Assembly: GCA_002077065.1 (NCBI GenBank)
Contig: NAJO01000048.1
Span: 1 to 64,000, forward strand
DNA length: 64,000 nucleotides
Source of the DNA: Cryoendolithus antarcticus
Lineage: Eukaryota > Ascomycota > Dothideomycetes > Cladosporiales > Cladosporiaceae
Direction: 5' to 3'
Below the pieces are notes generated by a model. The model saw only the letters and a list, made by a program, of their open reading frames with translations, made no database searches and had not been told where the DNA came from. The translations under genes were made by a program, and so were the position numbers. Of the stretch, positions 51,467 through 63,657 are shown in pieces (positions within the stretch are counted from its first letter, which is position 1; each line of letters opens with the position of its first letter).

Positions 51467-54400
51467 ATGTCGGCAACGCCGCCGCTAAAGCGACCAATAC
51501 CGGGTGTTGCAGCTTCGGATCCTCTCAACCCTGGACAACCGGGTCATCTGGTTAATCTCTCCTTCAACGTACCCTTTAGCTCGAATATTGCGGGTCCAGA
51601 GAAGGACGATGTGCTGTATAGTAGCATCGGAGCTTTCCAGAAGTGGACGCACCCAGACGGTACCGCGGAGGAGACACCGAATCATGCGCTGCCCATACAC
51701 GCTCGGAACGTAGAGAATCTGCGGGTATCATGCCGGCGGATGACAGAGGGCAGCGATGAAAAGATCCACGCGACTGTCACTTCATCAAAGCCGAAGCCTG
51801 TGCCAGGAATGCAGAGAGGTCCGCTTACGGCGCTCGTCACTAATGTCTGCGTATCTGGAGATGCGGAGCTTGTACACAAGATGAGACAAAAGATCTTGAA
51901 TGAGACGCCTATCACTCTGGTACGTGGAGGACGCTCGCAGGAGGATAGCGGGAAAGGAAGGAGAAAACTAACAGCCTGTAGCAAACCGCCACCATCGATA
52001 TCGAGCGCGAGCATATCTACCCAAAGGGCCAGGAGGGTGCAAGAGCAGATATTATGGCACATATGGACGACATAGCGAACAAAACCAAGGCGGACATATT
52101 TCTACTGGAGGCCAAGGCACGGCGGAAGGACTCGGAATCCGCGAGCTTCAACGGAGTGTCGGAGACAAGCATGGACAATCGCCTGCGAATACAGATCTAC
52201 GGTGACATGGAGAGCCTCGAGAACGCCAAAACTCGACTGCTCATTATGATCGATCAGCTCCTGCAGCGACAAGTGGACACTGTCCGTCTGGAGCTGTCGT
52301 TGCACAGCTTGATATCTGGTCGGAATAGGAGAAACATCAAGCATATTGAGTCTACTACGAGCACTGCCATATACTTCCCTCCACTGTTCCCTTCGGTCTT
52401 CTCCTACACTGCGCCCGGATCACTACCTCTTCGCGGACGAGACGAGATTATCATCACGGGTGACAGCATGGACAGCATCCTGCAAGCCAAGAAGAGACTT
52501 CACGACCTCGTCATGACCACCAAGACATTCGTCAAGGATGTGCATGTGACGATGAGCAAAGTGGACTACATCCTGCTAGAGCGACTTGACAAGATACGCA
52601 AGATCATTGAAGCGAACGGCTCCTACGTTCTACTACCTCCTCTCGGCAACACGAGTGGTGTGTTGCGCGTGCAAGCCACCGACATACTCAACGTCGAGAG
52701 AACTGTACGCGAAATCATGAGCTTGGCTGGGCAGTTCTACGCCGCGTCGTGGTGGGTCACGCATCCCGACCCTTCGCAACGGCAGCCCACGCCCTCGGAC
52801 ATACGAGCGATGTTGCCAGACATCTGCATCAACTCTGGTGCCGAGATCACCTTCGAGAACCTGAATTTTCATATTAATGGTAGCGATGATTCAGTCAAGG
52901 CGGCGATGTCGATCATCAACAGTTTGCCCTTCCTGCAAAGAGCCCAGTCGACCTTGCGTGTCAAGGTTGAGCTTGCGAACGAGCACAAGGAATTTGTTAG
53001 TGGCAAGAAGAATGGCAAGATCAACAAGATCATGAGCCAGAGCAATGTGCAGATCGTGTTCGACGGCTTCAATGAGTACAATTTCTATATCGACGTTCGA
53101 GGCTCGCAGTACGAAGCCACGAAAGCCGGTCTGGATCTTGTAGAGCTCGAAATGCCGGCTTCAATCTCCTTCCATGTGCCGGATCAGTACCACAAACGCA
53201 TAATTGGCATTGGCGGTCAACACATCCAGCGCATCATGAAGAAGTACTCGGTCTTCGTCAAGTTCTCGAACGCCATGGACCGAGGTGGTATTGGCAAGGA
53301 CGACGATGACATCAAGGTCGACAATGTGATCTGCCGCACTCCAGCGCGCAACGCCGACAACCTGGAGCTTGTGAAGCAGGAGATCATGGACATGGTCGAG
53401 AAGGTCGATGCAGAGTTCGTATCTGAGCCGGTACCGGTGGACCGACTGTACCACCGCGAGCTGATTGCACGGATGCCGGAGATCGAGGCGCTGGAGAAGA
53501 AGTGGAATTGCAAAATCACGTTCCCCGGAACTGAGCAGGCGAGTGACATCATCACGATCTCCGGGCCTGAGTACCAGGTTCCGCAGGCTCTTGATGAGTT
53601 CTTGGTATGTATATGTAAGATCATTCCCAGATGCTGACTTGCTAACGCCATTACCACAGGGCATGGTACCGGAGAGCCACGAGATCGAATTCCCTACGAC
53701 TGAGGAGCTGAGCAAGTTCCTCTCTTCTGATGAGTTCCGACATGAGCTTACTACGAAATTACGAGATCAGCATATAGTGGAGGTGGCGATAGCCGAGCCG
53801 AAGAGAGAGATGCAAGGTGACAAAGAGGTCACTGTCGTGAAGCTAACGCTCAGCTACACACGCAATAACGCCGGCGGACTGAAGGATGCTATCGACTTCC
53901 TCCTGCTGCCCTTCATCTCGCGAGGGCTTGAAGTTGATAACGTCAAAGGCGCCATACCTCGCCCGAAGTCCGACTCTTTCGAAGACAACATGCCATACTT
54001 CGAGTCCAAGCTTCTACAACGCGCCGAGCCTCCCATGAACGCCGAGTCACCCACCCGCGCCACCTTTGCGGAAGCAGAACATCGTTCGTTCTTCAACAAG
54101 CTCCGCAAACCTGGCAGCATGGCCAGCTTCAGCTCCTTCCTCGACCGCCGCCGTAACGGGTCCAATTCCCCAAGCTCCTCACTTTTCAAGCACGCCTCTT
54201 CGAACGCCTCCAAAGCTTCTCTGGTGTCAATGGAGTCGAGAGACTCAGGCTACCGCAACCCTTGGAACGACTCTGGTATCGATCTTGAGCACGACCAGCA
54301 AGCTAACGGCTTTGCTGCGAATGGTCATGCATCTTACACTTCTCATGGAAATGGCTGGGGTTCTTTCGGTGGCTCGGCATCGCGTCCGAACACATCGTCG

Positions 54401-54727
54401 AACTCGCTGTCGGGCGCTTTCGAAACGAAGTTTCCTTTTGGCACGAACGGAAATGCGTCCACGACTTCTCTATCTGCGCCTCTGATCCCTGGCCTCGGCA
54501 TGGTCAACGGCAACGGTGTGCACACACCTGGCCTGAACGGCGGCGATGTGACACCAAAATTTGAAAGCTCGCGCAGCGTCAATGGCGATGCTGGTGCGAA
54601 TACAACTGATACTATTCCCGAGTTGCCGCTCACGACTGCGGCGACGACGACCCAGGCTGTTGCCACTACCAACGGCGACAAGACCGGTTCCACAATTGAT
54701 GTACCCGCGAACGCGAAGAATGAATGA
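51467..54727 (+). CDS. Multi-KH-domain RNA-binding protein
   Basis: Three exons: 51,467-51,919, 51,982-53,604 and 53,660-54,727; introns of 62 and 55 nt (GTACGT to CTGTAG; GTATGT to CCACAG), both phase 0; 1,047 residues. The start MSATPPLKRPIPG is the in-frame ATG nearest conserved-looking sequence; others lie upstream. KH-type repeats are visible: RNRRNIKHIESTTSTAIYFP, LDKIRKIIEANGSYVLLPP, KKNGKINKIMSQSNVQIVF and the clearest, RIIGIGGQHIQRIMKKYSVF, each with a G-x-x-G-like loop, some degenerate. The layout resembles fungal vigilin or Bicaudal-C-like proteins that bind mRNA. The C-terminal 250 residues are Ser/Asn/Gly-rich and disordered. Confidence 0.86.
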
Positions 54728-55574
54728 TTACAAAGGATACCCCGGCTCGTTCATGAGCCTTTGCGCTTTACAAAAGAAATTGCTATTCGGTCCTTACTGT
54801 TACTTGACGGAAAATGATGTGGTATGGATAGACTTGGAGGTTCTGCACGAAGGAGAGGAGACATGGGTGATGACTGGTCAGAGGCTGCGACGAGGCAAGG
54901 TGGTGTTTGGGACGAAGTACATGCGGCTGGAACTTATAGGCTATACCCCAATATGCGATTTCCACTTTGAACAGTCATCTTTTGCCTGTGCTTCTCAGAA
55001 TTGGGTGCGGGCGGGTACTGCTGATATCAGTCGAGCTGTGATAGTCGAGTTTTGCTCTGCTGCATTCGTGAGAACGTATACATGTGAGTGTCCAAGTGGT
55101 CACAGTACTTGTTCACTGATATATGTTGGCCAGATACAAACGAAGGTGAACATCTACGAGAGCGAAACAGGCCGAGTTGTGTGTCCATGCATCTGTCGGG
55201 GTCTTTCCATGACTGACAGACATCGTAGATTCGCTTGGGCTTCTCCCGAGACGATGATGATTTCAGCTTGAGGTAAAGTGTTTGTGAAGGAGGGTGGCCT
55301 TGGGCGTCATGCAGGAACGCAGTCGAGGTCGCGTGTGTGACGGGCCGCTCCTTGTAGCCGCTGCTCCTCGGACTAATTTGGAGGCGCGATGGAAGAGCTT
55401 CTGCCACACGTTCACCACACTGGAAGGAATACTCACGCGAGCGAAATCATTCAGCAGCATAACATAGCCAGTCCGCAAGCATCTGTCTTGCTATAGCACT
55501 TTCAACCAACGTCTTCCACCCGACTCGACATTCGCCAATCCGCAACACTTTTCCCCTCTACTCCGACCCCCCAA
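54728..55574. other. Intergenic, no gene seen
   Basis: About 850 bp between the KH and GYF genes, both on plus. Short frames on both strands lack domains. A pyrimidine-rich leader (about 55,500-55,572) precedes the next ATG. Confidence 0.55.
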
Positions 55575-58500
55575 ATGGCGCCTTCGACATTCGCCTCAGC
55601 CGCGGCGGGGAACGACATGAACGGCCACGGAGACAACGCGCGTAGACCCAATGGCACCCAGACATTTCGTCGAACGTCAATAGCCAATACTCCCTCCGAA
55701 TCGCAACCTGCTCGATATGTGCCGCCACACCGCAATGGCGGAGCGACGTATGAAGGGCGGTATGGCAAAGCATCTCTTCTTGGCCTCTATCAGGCGCAGA
55801 AGAGCGCAGGCGATGAGGATATAAGCAGTCTCTACATTGGCGGTTCTACGGAGGTGTCTAACGGGGCGACGACGTGGGGGAGAAACGATCACGCCAGCAC
55901 CGCACCTCCGAATCTTGACGCATGCCTACAAAGAGACGCTGCACCTGGCGCACTTGGCTTGATAGAAATGGATGAGGCGGAGAAGGAGCTGTTCACGACA
56001 TCTGTGAACACGCCATTGAAGCCACCCAGCCAGAACAAGGAGATTCAGCCACCTAATGGACGCAAAATCTCGATCTCGCACAATGTCAGCACTCCCGGTG
56101 GATTTGCGCTTCCTTCTCCGAGTGCATCGCGCGTACCTGGACGTCGCAGGGAAACGGGCGATTCATACCCGTTCCCGGACTCTGCGACTAAAGACCGGCC
56201 TGCGTCTCCTCCACCTTCATTACTCCGCAGACGCACCGACATATTCGACAAGGGCGACACACGTGATGATGCGAGTGACTCCAAGGCAGCTACTACTCCG
56301 TTCAGTGGTATGAAGCGGCAATCTACTGGGCCTTTGAGCGCAGGCTTTGGTGCAGCGCCCTCCCCTTGGTCAAATACACCACAAAGCGCTGGGTTTGCGC
56401 CGATGGGATCATTTGGTAACTTTGGCATGGGCGGCAGTGGCTCGCAGGGCACGCCTACGGAGAAGCGCGCCAAGGAAAGCAGGTTCAAGGGACTTTTGTC
56501 AAAGGAGAGTAACGAGGATATTGGAGGCAGAAGTCTGGACCGCAAGCAGAGTATCTCAGGGCTCTCCAGGGTGAATGAGAAAGAGAGCTGGCGCCCCACG
56601 GAACGTTCTGAACCTGTGCCTGCCTCTCTGGACGAAGTAGGAGAGGAAGATGCGTCTGGTCCGAGCTATGGTCTGCGCGGGCTGGACACTCCCAGCAGAC
56701 CGAACAATCGAGACGCCTCTGGGTTTGGTGCTTTTGGCATGACTTCCGACACTGCTGGACTGGGCCAGGGCTTTGGGCAGAATACCCAGCAGACTCCCGG
56801 TCTGCAGCGTGGGTTCGGTGGTCAGAACGAGCCCATGAGCCCGACTGACACCAACCCGTTCAAGTCACCAGAACAGCAGCCTGTCGATCGCGAGTTCAAC
56901 GGCAACGATCTCGGTGGAGGTGTCAATCTTGCCGGGCTAGGCAACTTTAGCCATGACGCACCGCAGCAGGGAGGGTTTGGCGGACTGGGAGGCCTGCCTA
57001 ACCTAGGCCGCGGCATCGGATCGCAAGCCTTGGGTAGCGACCGAAGTCAGACTGGTAGCGCTGGACCCGGTCGTGCGTTTCCAAGCTTGGGCGGTCTTGG
57101 CAACTTGGGAATGTCATCTGGCTCGGCTTGGCCTGTAGGCCAGGGCGGGCTAGGAACACCCGGTCGTCAAGCTGCTGGTATGCCCAACGCATTCGGTGGT
57201 GGCGCATTCGGCAATCCACTAGGCGAGGTACAATCGCCCAGTCTGGCAGGGCTCGGTGCTGGTGGCTTCGGTAACAGTCGCATGTTCCCGCCAAACCCAC
57301 AGGACCATTCACGTCAGGGTCTTGAAAGAGATCTTGCCGCTGACAGACTAGGTCAGCCACATTTTGGAGGTCTTGGAGGATTCGGCGCATTTGGCGACGG
57401 CGATCACCCGGGTCAGGGCCAGCAAGTGGGCGGCCTGGCGATGGATGGACCAGACGACCGCGCAGATGATTTTGGCACTGGTCTTGATCAACCGCACCTG
57501 CAGTCTACTCAGCCACCAGGCAGTTCCGCTTCGAATCAGGCACCCGCCCCGCAACAGCTTAGGCAGATGGTAATGCCAGATCGGATGCGCTGGATCTATC
57601 GCGACCCTCAAGGCCAGACTCAAGGTCCATGGTCTGGCTTGGAAATGCATGACTGGTACAAGGCTGGCTTCTTCTCACCAGAGCTGCTCGTCAAGAAGGC
57701 CGAAGATGGCGAGTACGAACCGCTAGCTCAGCTCATTCGACGTATTGGGAATTCGCGCGAGCCATTTTTGGTGCCACAGATTGGTATTCCTCATGGCGCA
57801 TCGACTGCGCCGAATGCATGGGCTGCTGGCATACCACCAGGACCCGCGTCCAGCGCTGGTGCACAGCCGCCTTTCGCATCTAGCTTCCCGTCGTTTGGTA
57901 CGACGCTGACAGCTGACCAACAGAATGCCCTCGAGCGTAGGAAGCAAGAGGAGCAGTATTTGATGGCTCGGCAGAAGGAGCATCTTGCTCAAGCGCAGAT
58001 TGCCTCTCGCATTGGGCATACGCCCGGCGGCTTCTCCGGATTTGGTCCCGGCAATCAGCCTGGACAACTCAATCACCACTCGAGTGCTCAGAGCTTGCAT
58101 TCTCAGGCCAGCTTTGGGTCCATCACAAGTCCCAATGCTTTCCAATCAGCACCCGGCGCAGCACCAACAGGGCAACAGCCTGGCTTTTTCGATAATTCAT
58201 TCCGTGGCGCGCAAAGTGGACTGGGAGCTGTCGGATCTGGTGTAGATGCATTGGGTCAGATCCGTGAAGAAGAGCTACCCAGCAACATGGATCGTTTGAA
58301 TCTCGGGAGTCGTGCGCCACAAGGTGGCCACTTTGGCGCGCCAGGTCAGTCCTTGCCTCAACAAAGCCAGGAGCCGTCACAAGATCCACACAGTCAGCAG
58401 GTGCAACAGATGCTGCAGGATCGCGCACGGCTAGCGGAAGAGCAGAGCAGAGCTGATGCTCTCGATACATCTACTGCGCCATCAAGTGATCGTCTGCAGC

Positions 58501-59961
58501 AATTTCAATCGTTGCAAGGTCAGATCGAGCCGCGCTTCCAGTCCGCTGGAGGCAAGACTCAAGCAGCCATTCAGCCCCCTCAAGGATTGAACGACGACTT
58601 GTCTGCTGGTCAAACACGGGCTCAGGAACCACTCTCCCTGACTCAGCAAGTCCAGAAGGCGGTCTCAGCCAAGCAGTCACCTGCACCTGCACCACACGCC
58701 TGGGGAAAGGTCGAGCCAGGCCAAGCCTTCCCGCCCGCTCCGTCGCAATCGCCGCTTCCTGCACCCGCGGCGCAGAAGTCCGGCCGGCAAAGCGTGGCTG
58801 AGCAGCTCCACTTAGAGTCATCGTCACGATCCGAGACGCCCAGTACCGATACTGCCAGTATTGCTGTTGCGCCGTGGGCGAAGGAGCCAGCCGAGGGGTC
58901 TAAGGGACCCTCGCTGAAGGAGATCCAAGAGGCTGAAGCCAAGAAGGCTGCTGAGCAGGAGGTCATTGCTGCCGCTGCGCGCCGGATACTTCAGCAGCGC
59001 GAGATGGAGGCACAAGCTGCGCTTAATGTCATTACTGCGCCCGTACTGCCTGGCCTGCCCTCCAGCTCAAAGTGGGGCGCCCCAGCTGCGTCGCCCGCTA
59101 CGCCAACGACAGGCGCTACCCCGTGGGCCAAGGCAGCTCAGCCAAAGCCTACGCTGACTTCTGCTAAGAGCATGGCGCAGATCCAGAAGGAAGAAGAGGC
59201 GCGCAAGAAGCGCGTCGCTGCTGCCGCGGCCACCGCTGCTGCCAGTGCCATGGGCGGCGTACCCACACCTGCTGGAGGCAAGAGCTACGCCAATCTTGCT
59301 AGCAAGACCGGACCGCCTGCTGCTGAGCCTGCTGGCCCAGCTGGCGCGTGGACTACAATCGGCGCTGGCGGTGCGAAGGCCAAAGGCCCTGCTTCGCCGG
59401 CCCCTGTGCCTGGGGCTAGGGTCGCCAGTCTTGGTGCTGTGCCTCAGGTTGCTGCGAAGCCAGTGCCGTCTCGGCAGTCGACTCTAAATGGACCAGCGAC
59501 CGTCAATGCTCAAGCCGAGTTCAAGAAATGGGCTGTGGGTGAATTGAGGTCGAAGCTTTACGAGGGAATTTCAGGTAAGCACCGGTCTCTTCACCCTCTA
59601 CGCTATGCACACACCACTAATACCCCCCGCAGCCGAAGACTTTGTCTCGAACCTCCTCTCCTTCCCCCTCGAACCCCAGATCCTCACCGAAGCGGTACAT
59701 GCCAGCAGCTCCACAATCGACTCCCGCCACTTCGCCACTGAGTTCCTACGCCGCAAGAAGCTGGCTGATAAGGGACTCGTAGACCACACGGCGCCCACGA
59801 AGGCTGGCAGCCCGGCGAATGCTGGGCAGGCTGGGTGGAGCGAGGTTGCGAAGAAGGGGCCGGGCAAGGAAGAGGCGGCTGTTGCTGGGAATGGAGTGGG
59901 GAAGGGGGAGTTTAGGGTTGTGCCGGGGAAAGGGAAACGGAGTGGTGGGTCAAAGAAATAA
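55575..59961 (+). CDS. GYF-domain protein (Smy2/GIGYF-like)
   Basis: Two exons, 55,575-59,574 and 59,633-59,961, with a 58-nt intron (GTAAGC, branch CACTAAT, CCGCAG); 1,442 residues. The GYF domain is at about residues 672-735: MRWIYRDPQGQTQGPW, then GLEMHDWYKAGFFSPELLVK. It binds proline-rich PPGΦ ligands. N-terminal part has RYVPPHRNGG and EGRYGKASLLGLYQ, motifs seen in fungal GYF proteins; long Gly/Phe/Gln-rich disordered tracts follow (GGFGGLGGLPNLG). After the GYF domain there are Gln-rich coiled-coil stretches (ALERRKQEEQYLMARQKEHL). The second exon encodes a helical C-terminal tail with a Gly/Lys end. Relatives act in translational repression and mRNA decay, or in COPII-linked trafficking (yeast Smy2). 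Confidence 0.9.
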
Positions 59962-60278
59962 GAGGGGTGAGAGAGTGTGGGGTAGTAGGATAGTGAGGTT
60001 GTGGATCGAACATTGGGAAAGAGATCTCCACCCCTCAGTGCGCACCGAGCATTGGAAGACTGTGTGCTATCACTCCCGTAAATTATGAGATGCTGCTTAC
60101 TGCATGCTCGGCGTGTGCTGACGGTCAGCCGTTTGTGGCATAGATATTCTAATCGAGGTTGAAAGCGAGCGTGCGTAAGTAGCACAGCGTGGAGATGGAG
60201 ACACACATGCCTGTAAGCACATAGATCTGATTTTCCCTGGGTATCTCAAAACACAAGTCCTCCCCCGCCCTGAACGCC
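59962..60278. other. Intergenic between convergent genes
   Basis: 317 bp holding the 3' ends of the GYF and BTB genes. No gene seen. Confidence 0.6.
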
Positions 60279-61794
60279 TCAAGCCCTCACACCCACCTTC
60301 ACACCATCCTCCATCTTCCCCGTCCCTCCCATACCTCGCTGCGGCGGCGACGTCTCACTCCCACTACCCGCAGGCGTGCCAAGCTTACGAGGCTTCTTCC
60401 GCACCACAATCTCCGCTACCTCTTCGTCATGGTGACCATTGCGTGTTTCTGTCTTGACGTCCGTGGCGCTGAGCTGGCGGACGATCTTTCGGTATTGGCC
60501 TGGTGGGAGTTGGCGCGGGGAGCCGGTGTGGCCGTTTGCGGCGGGTTGGAGGTGGTTGTTGAGAGGAAGTGCGTTACGCGGTTTCCCAGGCTTGCTCTCG
60601 ACAGACTTTGGTGTGCTGCGACTTCCATTGATAGAAGGCTCTGAAGGCGCGATGCTGGCTGTGGAGGCCGATGGTCTCCGACGACGGGCGTTGCCACTCA
60701 CAAGCTGACCAGCATCGTCAGCTCGGGCAGATGACTCTGGCGACGACTGCGCAGAGGAGTGACCATTAGTCTGCGGCGGACTAGTCGACGACGGCGTACC
60801 AGGCGACCGCAGCTTCCTCGGCGTCCGTGGCGGTGGCGACTTCCGCTCGACAGGCTGTTCCTCTACGATGATCTTCACTCTCCTCCCAGGCGAACCTGAG
60901 ATCATAAGTACAATGATCCATTCCAGCCAAGTCCACTCAACCCTCACCTGTGACTTTCGCGTTCCCCTTTCCTTTACCACTGCAATCCAGACCATCCTCG
61001 TGATCGTGCCATTCGCAGCCGACACCTTCTGTCGGGTCTTCGAAGAGCATTCCGCCGGAAGAAGAGCGGATCTCGTTCACCATTTCGACTGCAAAGTCAG
61101 GATTGCTTTCGAAGCACGTGCGGTAGGACTCGGCGTCTTTGTCAACATCTGGGTCCATGATCTGTCGCGCGGCGATCTTAACCATCAATTTCCGGAAAGG
61201 CGATTTGGGTGGCGAAGAGCGGTAGATTTCGTTGATCTCTACTGGGTCTGGGACGAGTTGCGCGGAATTTAGCGCCATGCGGTAGATGTCCATTGACGCG
61301 TTGGCTAGCGTTGAGATGGAGAATTTGGAGCAGAGCAAGTACAGCTTGTGGCATGCGACGGCGTAGTCGTATTTCTCCTCATCGGTCATAGGATCTAGAG
61401 AATCGAGACTGCCTTGATAGAGCCACTTGACTAGTAACTCGAAGCCTCGGGGGTCGTCGTCCAGTAGCTCCAGCTTATCGGGTGCTTTCTTCTTGGTGTC
61501 GGGACTTGTGCCATTCACCATGCCCTCCTTGCCGCTGCCTTTCTTGCTGACGGCTCCATCGCCACCATGACCTCCCCCGAAATGACCCTCGAACCACTCC
61601 GAATGGTGACATAAGAGCTTCCGATGCAGCGTCCAGTGTCTCCGCTCCTTCCCGACAAAGATGTCGACTGTAGGGCCTGCCAGTAACCTTTTGCGCAAAG
61701 TCTCAGCATCGTCCAACTTCTCATTCCCGCGCAGCGCGTCACCCTCCACCTCCCCTGCACCAATTGCATACCACTGCCGCGATCGGGAGCGCAT
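60279..61794 (-). CDS. BTB/POZ-domain protein
   Basis: Two exons, 61,794-60,948 and 60,895-60,279, with a 52-nt intron (GTGAGG to TCTCAG) joining AKVTG to SPGRRVK; 487 residues. The BTB fold begins near residue 40: GPTVDIFVGKERRHWTLHRK, LLCHHSEWFEGHF, then after a Gly/Lys insert LLDDDPRGFELLVKWLYQG, followed by a helical back region (YDYAVACHKLYLLCSKF). Fungal BTB proteins of this type serve as oligomerisation or Cullin-3 adaptor modules; no partner can be named. The C-terminus is basic, Ser/Pro-rich and disordered. A coding-looking frame just upstream (61,839-62,099) might be a missing first exon, but I found no good splice pair that joins the frames. Confidence 0.82.
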
Positions 61795-62568
61795 TGATCG
61801 CGCTGATGGAGAGGAAAGGGGAGTTCAAGGAGACGTGATCAGACGTACTCGGCGAAATCCCTCGCGCTAGTCTCTCTGATGCTTCCCTTTGGCCCACCAG
61901 CCATCATCTTCGCCGTGCGTCGTCTGAGAGTTGCGCTGGAGGTAGGACTAGACTCTGGACTGCTGACGACAATCGTACTACCATTCGCGTACGCAAAATC
62001 GCGCGAATAGACCGGAGGAGACGGTAAGCTGTATGGAGACGCTGGGATGGTGGTGCGCCAGTGCGGACTGTAGGCGGAGAGGGCGCGCCAGCTGCCCATT
62101 ACATCGGAAAGATTTGAGATTCATAGAGGGAGTCGTGGAGGCAAGTGAGGTTCCGGCGCATTGCAGATGGAATGCGATGAGCTGTGGCATGGAGAGGTTG
62201 GAGCTGGGTGGCGTGACGTCACGAGCTCGAGGGAGATATCAGCAGGGGGTGGTTATATGTTACATTCTGTATAGTACGAGCTAGGGTACATTCCTGCGTA
62301 GAGGTCACTTCGAAGGGAGTAGCCACTTGAGAGCATGGCGTAGTCGGCATCGATACTGACTGCAACAGAGTCGTATAGCACTGAAGAAGGGCGTGACTTC
62401 CCAGCCCCTTGAAGCTCGATGAACGCCGTCACAGACACTAATGTACCAGATCAGTCCTGGTGGGATATGGGTCGCGTCGAATGACATGTTGAACAAGATC
62501 TATGCAGTATAATTGCGTTTCGAAGGAACCCGATACTCCTACATTCGCTCCCCAGACGGTTCGCGCGT
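61795..62568. other. Upstream region of BTB gene with a possible exon
   Basis: A minus-strand frame at 61,839-62,099 (86 codons, MGSWRALSAYSPHW to ARDFAEYV) has biased, protein-like content rich in Ser/Pro. It ends near a GTACGT donor-like site (about 61,843-61,848). It could be an upstream exon of the BTB gene or a separate small gene. The rest shows nothing convincing. Confidence 0.4.
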
Positions 62569-63241
62569 CTACAACCGCACAACAGCTCCGTCCTGCAGCA
62601 GCCCGTAGAGCGAGGTGATAGACGCGGCGAGCATAATGGCAGCGCGGCCTAGAATATCGCGTTAGCACCCTTCCGCAATCACTCCAAATCCCCGCCTGAC
62701 CCTAGTCTACACTCACCATAGTTCAGCCCCTGCCACCTCTTCTGCAGCCGCCTCAGCTCCTTCGCAGCCTTCTCATCCGTCGAGTCCCTCTCGAGCGTCT
62801 CAGCATGCTTCGTCATAGCCTTGTTCATCGGTACCATGATGCCCAGTGCCCACGCCGTAGTCGCCATATTCAGCGCAAACCCCGCTAGCGCATAAGGCAG
62901 CTTCGCGGCAGCCACAGCGCTGCTATCCCGGTTGACGTACGCGGTGATCGAGAGGATCAGGTTGCTGAGGGTACAGGCGCCATTGAGCGGGGGAAAGAAC
63001 TTCTCCGAGTTGTGCAGGAGGTAGGCGGTTGCTGTGCCGGAGTGTTGGACGGGGATTTGAGGGAGTTGGAGCATGGGCATTATGAGGGGGGATTGGAGAG
63101 CGGAGCCGCCGAAATTTATGGCTGTGCCGATGACGGCGAAGGACTGTCGCACTGTTAGTTGCGGTCTCCCTGGTGAGCTGTGTGTCTACGAGGACGGACT
63201 TGAAGGGGTGTGAACCACCAGAACTGGCCTTGGGACGCCAT
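62569..63241 (-). CDS. DUF1772 (anthrone-oxygenase-like) membrane protein
   Basis: Three exons inferred: 63,241-63,200, 63,143-62,717 and 62,648-62,569; introns of 56 nt (GTCCGT, branch CTAACA, GCGACAG) and 68 nt (GTGAGT, TAACG, TTCTAG); 182 residues. Splicing restores MASQGQFWWFTPLQ joined to SFAVIGTAINFGG, and LNYG joined to RAAIMLAASITSLYGLLQDG, a final hydrophobic helix that the unspliced frame lacks. Four hydrophobic segments and the conserved LERDSTDEKAAKEL to WQGLNY linker fit DUF1772. This family includes anthrone oxygenases of polyketide clusters and many proteins of unknown role. No polyketide genes are seen nearby, so a general membrane role is as likely. The first donor GTCCGT is unusual. 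Confidence 0.82.
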
Positions 63242-63657
63242 TGTGAAGGGATGCGTCTGAGGGACAAGGATCCAAGAAGTAATGCGGCGCGTCTGCGAAG
63301 AGGCTAGAATGAGTGGAAATGAAGTGAACTTGACGAAACGATATGTACCTACATGATGGCCCCCATGAACATCGGCCCCATCAGCCCGTAAAGTCTCCCA
63401 ATGCTTGCATGTGTCAGCCCGGCATTGATGGCGCTAGTGGAGCACAGGCCCAGGCACATGCATTCGAAACGACACTCGAGTAATGACAGAAGCTCCGCAT
63501 CATGCCATTGCAGTGGAGCTGTAGACGCGCATCCGCGCTGGAGCCGGAGACCGTGCCTGCGATATGAGCAGCCCACTTTGGCAACGTTGATCAGGATATA
63601 GGTACAGCGTCTCCATTTCTCCTTATTGTCCTTTCGTCGTGGGTCGATCATTTCATC
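63242..63657. promoter_or_regulatory. Divergent intergenic region, DUF1772 and ACH1 genes
   Basis: 416 bp between start codons pointing apart. A minus-strand frame at 63,349-63,651 shows no domain. No specific regulatory site recognised. Confidence 0.5.

Noticed and set aside
57000..57480. Minus-strand frames opposite the GYF gene (130 and 100 codons)
   Set aside because: Shadows of a Gly/Gln-rich coding region; the plus frame is continuous and carries the domain.
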